DNA from: Pseudomonas sp. MWU16-30317
GTDB taxonomy: Bacteria; Pseudomonadota; Gammaproteobacteria; Pseudomonadales; Pseudomonadaceae
Length of the DNA: 64,000 nucleotides
Reading direction: 5' to 3'
NCBI RefSeq assembly: GCF_020515695.1
Contig: NZ_JAIWJA010000008.1
Coordinates: forward strand, 62,001 to 126,000
This document shows positions 59,638-64,000 of this stretch, in pieces. Each line of letters opens with the position of its first letter. Positions within the stretch are counted from its first letter, which is position 1. Under the pieces are notes generated by a model that did not search any database, was not told the origin of the DNA, and saw only the letters and a program-made list of their open reading frames with translations. The position numbers and the translations under genes are program-made.

Positions 59638-60930
59638 TCAACGATTGCGCGTCACCCTCCAAACGGTGTTCGACAGGTCGTCAGCAATGATCAGCGCGCC
59701 TTTCGGGTCGACGGTCACACCCACTGGGCGACCACGGGTCTTGCCGTCTTCGCCACGGAAGCCGGTGGCGAAGTCGATCGGCTCGCCACTGGGCTTGCCG
59801 TTGCTGAACGGCACGAAGACCACCTTGTAGCCCACCGGATTCTCGCGGTTCCAGCTGCCGTGCTCGCCGACGAAGGCACCGTCGGCGAACTTGTCGCCCA
59901 GGGCCGCAATCGAAAAGGTCACGCCCAGCGCCGCGACGTGAGAGCCCAAGGCGTAATCCGGTTTGATCGCCGCGGCGACGCGCTCCGGATTTTGCGGCTG
60001 TGCGCGGGTGTCGACGTTTTGTCCCCAATAGCTGTAGGGCCAGCCGTAGAAGGCGCCATCGCGCACCGACGTCAGGTAATCCGGGACCAGGTCCGGGCCC
60101 AGCTCGTCACGCTCGTTGGCCACTGCCCACAATTGCCCGGTGCCCGGCTGGATCGTCAATGACGTCGGGTTGCGAATGCCGGTGGCGTAGGGGCGGTGGG
60201 CACCGGTGGTGGCGTCGATCTGCCAGACCCGCGCGCGGTTCTGCTCGACCTCCATGCCGCGTTCGGTGATGTTGCTGTTCGAACCGATGCCCACATACAG
60301 CCACTTGCCATCGGGGCTGGCCGCCAGCGATTTGGTCCAGTGGTGGTTGATCCGCGCGGGCAGGTCGGTGATCGTGGTGGGCGCGCCGCTGGCTTTGGTC
60401 TGGCCGTCGGTGTAGTCGAAACTCACCAGCGCATCCTGGTTAGCGACGTAGATCTTGCCGTTGGCGAAGGCCAGGCCATAGGGCGCGTTGAGGTTTTCGG
60501 CGAACACCGTTTTCAGTTCATATACGCCATCGCCGTCCGCATCGCGCAGCAAGGTCAGGCGGTTGCCACCTTTGACCGGCGTGGTACCGCGCGCCTTGAC
60601 CAGGGCGGCGATGACGTCCTTGGGCTTGAGCTGCGCCTCGGTGCCGCCTTTGCCTTCGGACACGAGGATATCGCCGTTGGGCAGCACCAAGGTCTGGCGC
60701 GGGATCTTCAGGTCATTGGCAATCGCCGTGATGCTGTAGCCCTCGGGCACCCTGGGCTTTTGATCGCCCCACGCCGTTGGCTCGGCGATCTTCATGGTCG
60801 GTAGCAGGCCGCGCTCTTGCGTCGGCAGTTTCGGGTCGGCGCCATGGGTTTCGGTGGCGTCACCCGCGCCATTGCAGCCGCTGAGCAGCAGGGCAATGCT
60901 CAGCGCAGTCAGTGCACTCGAATGTTTCAT
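59638..60930 (-). CDS. PQQ-dependent sugar dehydrogenase family lipoprotein (sorbosone-dehydrogenase-like)
   Basis: A 430-residue beta-propeller protein with a lipoprotein signal (LSIALLLSGC near residues 10-19). GYSITAIANDLKIPRQTLVLPNGDILVSEG is the N-terminal blade pattern of soluble aldose/L-sorbosone dehydrogenases. Later PDYLTSVRDGAFYGWPYSYWG and VGEHGSWNR match that family. It would oxidise sugars or aldoses in the periplasm with PQQ. It overlaps the DUF2231 gene by 4 bases (ATGA), so the two are coupled. Confidence 0.87.
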   Translation of the reverse strand: MKHSSALTALSIALLLSGCNGAGDATETHGADPKLPTQERGLLPTMKIAEPTAWGDQKPRVPEGYSITAIANDLKIPRQTLVLPNGDILVSEGKGGTEAQLKPKDVIAALVKARGTTPVKGGNRLTLLRDADGDGVYELKTVFAENLNAPYGLAFANGKIYVANQDALVSFDYTDGQTKASGAPTTITDLPARINHHWTKSLAASPDGKWLYVGIGSNSNITERGMEVEQNRARVWQIDATTGAHRPYATGIRNPTSLTIQPGTGQLWAVANERDELGPDLVPDYLTSVRDGAFYGWPYSYWGQNVDTRAQPQNPERVAAAIKPDYALGSHVAALGVTFSIAALGDKFADGAFVGEHGSWNRENPVGYKVVFVPFSNGKPSGEPIDFATGFRGEDGKTRGRPVGVTVDPKGALIIADDLSNTVWRVTRNR

Positions 60931-61394
60931 ACAACACCTCCAGTTTCGCGGGAGGAGGCTCTGACTACAGGCACGTAGTCAGCGCGCAGGTTGCTCAGCC
61001 CGATCCAGGCGGCGATCAGGATCAACGGCGCGGCGACGACCGACAGCACCAGGCCCGAGGGCATGACCGCAAACGCATCCTTGCCATGCTCGAAGGAGTT
61101 GAGTACCGCAAGCGCCCAGCTGATCAGCAACAACAGGAAGTACCGCGTCGGGCGTCCGGCCTTCGGCCTGGCGCGGATCAGGTTGACCAGCGCGAACAGC
61201 AGTGCCAAACCGCTAAACAGCGCTGCACCGAACAACAGCCAGGCGGCGAAGTTGCTCCACTGCGGTTGGTAGGTCAGGTAGTAGGCGAGGTCACTGAGCA
61301 GGGCGCCCAGAAACAGCGGCACGCTGCCGGCCAGCAGGATCGCGTGCAGCGGCCCAGGCCGGTAGCGGTAGTCGGGGAGGGTGGTGGCGGTCAT
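60927..61394 (-). CDS. DUF2231 membrane protein
   Basis: A 155-residue, four-TM protein of the DUF2231 family. It reads GPLHAILLAGSVPLFLGALLSDLAYYL, where the HAILxxxP motif provides the conserved His, then WSNFAAWLLFGAALFSGLALLFALVNLI. In other genomes DUF2231 proteins accompany PQQ or heme proteins and may serve as electron-transfer membrane anchors. Coupling to the PQQ dehydrogenase (overlap 60927-60930) supports that here. Not proven. Confidence 0.87.
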   Translation of the reverse strand: MTATTLPDYRYRPGPLHAILLAGSVPLFLGALLSDLAYYLTYQPQWSNFAAWLLFGAALFSGLALLFALVNLIRARPKAGRPTRYFLLLLISWALAVLNSFEHGKDAFAVMPSGLVLSVVAAPLILIAAWIGLSNLRADYVPVVRASSRETGGVV

Positions 61395-61574
61395 GGCGGC
61401 TCCTTATGTCGTTCAGCGACCCGGGCGTTGGGCTCGGTGTGGATACACCGGCCTGCCCGGGCCGCGCTCACTGCGCATAGAAAACGATCATGCTGGCGGA
61501 CTGTTAGTTCAAAGATATTGGGTGTGCAGGTAGTTTGGGCCGTGTCGGTCTGTGCGACACGGTAGCGCTGCTAT

Positions 61575-61949
61575 CTAGATCCACAGGTCGTTTTGCGCCG
61601 TGCGCTCACCTCCTTCATGTCCCGTATTCAATATCCCCCGGGGCTCGATCATCATCAGTTTGGCTTCACTTGCCGATGCGGTCCGGTGCTTGATGCCCCG
61701 TGGCACTACATACAATTCACCGGGCCTGACGAACACCTGGCCGTGGGGCAGGTCGATACGCAGTTCCCCCGCCAATACCAGGAAGGCTTCGTCCGTTTCG
61801 GGGTGGGAGTGCCAGATGAATTCACCTTCTATACGCACGACCTTGAATTGGTAGTCGTTCATCTCGGCGACGATGCGCGGGCTCCATTGTGTGTCGATGC
61901 TCGACGCTTTGTGCAGCAAATTGACGGGGTGCAGGCTCAGTTCGTTCAT
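61575..61949 (-). CDS. Cupin-domain protein
   Basis: A 124-residue single cupin. Motif 1 is FIWHSHPETDEAFLVLAGELRI, with His, His and Glu metal ligands. Motif 2 is VRPGELYVVPRGIKHRT, with the fourth ligand His. It probably binds a divalent metal and a small carbohydrate or acid; function unknown. It lies downstream of the AraC gene (stop 61980), separated by 30 bases, both leftward. Confidence 0.85.
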   Translation of the reverse strand: MNELSLHPVNLLHKASSIDTQWSPRIVAEMNDYQFKVVRIEGEFIWHSHPETDEAFLVLAGELRIDLPHGQVFVRPGELYVVPRGIKHRTASASEAKLMMIEPRGILNTGHEGGERTAQNDLWI

Positions 61950-61979
61950 GACGCTTCCTCTCTCAATGGAAGCGTGAGC

Positions 61980-62843
61980 CTAACGGAGGGTGGGCGGACG
62001 GCTCTTGTACGATCCTGCAAGTGTGCGCTGCGCCAACAGCCGCTCCAGCCAGCGCGACGGCGGCACGCCATAACAACGGGTGAAGTGTCGGGTCATGTGG
62101 CTCTGGTCATGAAAGCCGGCCGCCAGCGCGGCGTCCACCAGCGAGAAGCCATCGAGCAGCAGCCGGCGCAATTGGTCGAGGCGGCGCAGGGTCACGAACC
62201 GATAGGGGCTGGTGCCGTACAGCACCCGAAAATCCCGCGACAGGCTCCAGCGCTCACGGCCGCTGGCGTGCTCGAGCATCTCCAGGGTGATGGTCGTGTG
62301 CAGGTGCGCGAGGATGAATTCTCGCGCTCGCTCGGTGGCGCGATAATCCAGGCGCTTGCGCCCGCGCGGTTTGCCGGCGACGGCGCGCAATGCCATGGCC
62401 AGATCGAACACAGCGTCCTGTTCTTCGAGGGCATCGAGCGGGTGATCCATGGCCTGCACGAAGGGCTCGCTGGCCCGGTATAAACGCTGATCGCTCGAGA
62501 GCCCGGCGCCAATGAACGGCAATGGCTCGCCGCCGAGCACTTGCTGAATCAAGGCCGGATCGATATAGGCCATGCGATAGCGAAAGCCCGACTCGGTGCC
62601 GGCCATGCCGTCGTGTACTTCATCGGGATGCAGCACCGGCGTATTGCCGGGCATGCCATGGCGCAGGCTGCCCTTGTAGTGGAAGCTCTGTACGCCTGAC
62701 AGCGTGCGGCCGATGGAGTAGGTGTCGTGGCGGTGCGGGTCGTAGCCATGGCCGCCGAACCAGGCTTCGATACGCTCGATCTGGCCGGGTGGCGAGTTGT
62801 GGATGACCCAGTCGGGGGGCGTCGGGTGCTTGCTTCGTTCCAT
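61980..62843 (-). CDS. AraC family regulator
   Basis: A 287-residue AraC regulator. The N-terminal cupin-like domain has GHGYDPHRHDTYSIGRTLSG and VLHPDEVHDG. The C-terminal double HTH includes LEMLEHASGRERWSLSRDFRVLYG and DAALAAGFHDQSHMTRHFTRCYGVPPSRWL. ATG at 62843 is used; the same frame stays open to 63611 but that part lies over trmK and is not conserved. It may regulate the cupin gene just downstream. Confidence 0.9.
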   Translation of the reverse strand: MERSKHPTPPDWVIHNSPPGQIERIEAWFGGHGYDPHRHDTYSIGRTLSGVQSFHYKGSLRHGMPGNTPVLHPDEVHDGMAGTESGFRYRMAYIDPALIQQVLGGEPLPFIGAGLSSDQRLYRASEPFVQAMDHPLDALEEQDAVFDLAMALRAVAGKPRGRKRLDYRATERAREFILAHLHTTITLEMLEHASGRERWSLSRDFRVLYGTSPYRFVTLRRLDQLRRLLLDGFSLVDAALAAGFHDQSHMTRHFTRCYGVPPSRWLERLLAQRTLAGSYKSRPPTLR

Positions 62844-62866
62844 GAATTCGCTGTCCGATAGATCGG

Positions 62867-63577
62867 TTATGAGCGCTCGGTACTGTCCAGCATCTCGGTA
62901 ATCCAGCAAATCTGCCGGGCGATATCTTGCAACTTCTCCTGGGTCAACGCCTGCTGCGCTCGCGAGAGCTGGCCCAAGGTCCGTTGCCTTTCGCGCAATC
63001 GGCGCTGCCACTTGGCTAGAAACGCCGGGCTGCGCGTCTTCAGCAGCAGCGGACCGAAATACAGCTCCTCGGGAGAATACTGCCGCGGGCCATTGCGCTC
63101 GGCGACGATGATTTCGTAGTCGAAACGGTTTTCTCGCAGCACTTCTTCGTAAACAATCCGATAGCCGTTTTCCATCAGCCACTGGCGCAGCGGTTGCTCG
63201 CCGCCATTGGGTTGCAAGATCAGGCGCTCGAGGCCGTGGAGGCGAGCTTTGCCGCTGTCGAGGATGTCGCGGATGGTCTCGCCACCCATGCCGCACAGGC
63301 TGATCGCGGTGATGGCGTCTTGCGCTTCGATCGCCGCCAGGCCGTTGGCCTGGCGCACGGTGATGTGGGGTTCCAGGCCATTGTCGCGCACGGTACGTTG
63401 AGCGGCATGGAACGGCGTCAGTGCTACCTCGCCAGCTACGGCGGCGACGATGGTGCCGCGGCGCATCAACGCCACGGGCAGATAGCCGTGGTCCGAGCCG
63501 ATATCGGCCAGCCGAGCGCCAGCGGGCACCTGCGCCGCCACGCGCTCCAGGCGCATGGACAATGTGTGTTCGTTCAA
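62867..63577 (-). CDS. trmK: tRNA (adenine(22)-N1)-methyltransferase TrmK
   Basis: A 236-residue SAM-dependent methyltransferase of the TrmK family. The SAM loop is DIGSDHGYLPVALM, residues about 25-38. LCGMGGETIRDIL carries the catalytic region, and QPNGGEQPLRQWL and FDYEIIVAE follow. It methylates A22 in the D-loop of some tRNAs. The C-terminal coiled-coil-like extension fits TrmK. It is upstream of, and in the same direction as, the AraC gene. Confidence 0.9.
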   Translation of the reverse strand: MNEHTLSMRLERVAAQVPAGARLADIGSDHGYLPVALMRRGTIVAAVAGEVALTPFHAAQRTVRDNGLEPHITVRQANGLAAIEAQDAITAISLCGMGGETIRDILDSGKARLHGLERLILQPNGGEQPLRQWLMENGYRIVYEEVLRENRFDYEIIVAERNGPRQYSPEELYFGPLLLKTRSPAFLAKWQRRLRERQRTLGQLSRAQQALTQEKLQDIARQICWITEMLDSTERS

Positions 63578-63769
63578 CGCTAACCCCTGTTTGCTTCACG
63601 CACCCGACCACGAGGCCGGATCGGACCGCGATTCTGGCGAGCTATGCGGTGCATTTCAAATTTTTGCGACCAGAGCCAGGCCTCTGTGTGCCTGATGACG
63701 GCCCGGCGGCCGCAGCCAATAGCGGGCCCGGTATACTCCGCGCCCTCCAGTTGCCTTTCGGACAAGCCC

Positions 63770-64000
63770 ATGCGCCAGGTGTTGCTCATAGTCGATATTC
63801 AATCCACGTTCAGCCCACCCGAATGGCTGGTCGATGGCGCACGGGCGTTCTCGGCGAGAATTCCGACGGTCGCCTCCGTCGAGCTGCATGACGAGCAGGT
63901 CACGCCGTTCGACAAACAGCTCGGCTGGCATCCGGCGGCCGAGGACGAGAGCCTGGTCGAGGCCGACAAGGTGTTTATCAAGCACGGCTACGGCCCGACC
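63770..64000 (+). CDS. Isochorismatase-family cysteine hydrolase, N-terminal part (3' end outside window)
   Basis: The 77 codons to the window edge read VLLIVDIQSTFSPPEWLVDGA, with the family Asp in IVDIQ, then FIKHGYGPT. FIKHGYG carries the family Lys position. It is probably a cysteine hydrolase or nicotinamidase-like protein. The catalytic Cys region lies beyond the window. ATG at 63770. Confidence 0.75.
   Translation, partial: MRQVLLIVDIQSTFSPPEWLVDGARAFSARIPTVASVELHDEQVTPFDKQLGWHPAAEDESLVEADKVFIKHGYGPT

Noticed and set aside
61980..63611. 543-codon open frame on the minus strand
   Set aside because: Only the C-terminal 287 codons read as an AraC protein. The upstream part is Arg/Pro-rich shadow over trmK in another frame.
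1..64000. tRNA, rRNA, CRISPR, IS or prophage genes
   Set aside because: No cloverleaf-like sequence, regularly spaced repeats, transposase, integrase or phage protein could be recognised.

Overview
The window is high-GC, densely coded bacterial chromosome. It fits Pseudomonas, probably the fluorescens/putida side of the genus. The evidence is the gene families (LysR regulators beside small catabolic operons, DUF3077, ZntB, TrmK, a TonB-dependent siderophore receptor, MCP and GGDEF-EAL proteins) and a Pseudomonas-style dyad with a CTGTGGG core in an intergenic gap. I see no rRNA, tRNA, CRISPR array, intact transposase or phage gene. About 64 protein genes are supported. Two more are decayed remnants, and two are cut by the window edges.

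Layout. 1-8 kb: the end of a Gfo/Idh/MocA oxidoreductase, a GH3 beta-glucosidase, a RES-Xre toxin-antitoxin pair with a palindromic operator, an amidohydrolase/MFS operon and a LysR gene. 8-14.2 kb: a LysR gene divergent from a catabolic operon (beta-hydroxyacid dehydrogenase, aldehyde dehydrogenase, M20 amidohydrolase), then an aldo-keto reductase/RidA pair. 14.2-19.2 kb: an AraC remnant, cupin, isochorismatase-like protein, LysE exporter, MCP and a 2-keto-4-pentenoate-hydratase-type protein. 19.2-25.8 kb: a haloacetate-dehalogenase-like hydrolase and a secreted hydrolase divergent from a MerR regulator, an enolase-superfamily enzyme with its MFS carrier, and an epoxide-hydrolase-like protein divergent from a CGNR regulator.

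26.8-36.8 kb is the most coherent system. It is a leftward operon downstream of a LysR gene: RutD-like hydrolase, RutA-family flavin monooxygenase, RidA, a BMP-type ABC importer (binding protein, ATPase, two permeases), a second RidA, an aldo-keto reductase and a RutF-like flavin reductase. It resembles the rut pyrimidine pathway but has no rutB or rutE, and its importer is a nucleoside-type ABC system. I infer uptake and oxidative ring opening of an unidentified N-heterocycle.

37-41 kb holds an accessory strip of small, lower-GC genes: a GNAT, a DUF1543 protein and, at 39720-40100, a protein that reads end to end as a eukaryotic-type profilin, closest in my memory to amoebal profilins. A profilin in a bacterial chromosome is the most unusual item in the window.

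41-64 kb: RarD and Fsr-type membrane proteins, regulators, a P-loop kinase, a class V aminotransferase, a small HrpF/NolX-like protein, a large hybrid histidine kinase, a sugar porter, a TauE exporter beside a shikimate-dehydrogenase remnant, an HxlR/SDR divergent pair, ZntB, a GGDEF-EAL protein, a siderophore receptor with a Fur-box-like site, a PQQ-type sugar dehydrogenase with a DUF2231 membrane partner, an AraC regulator and TrmK.
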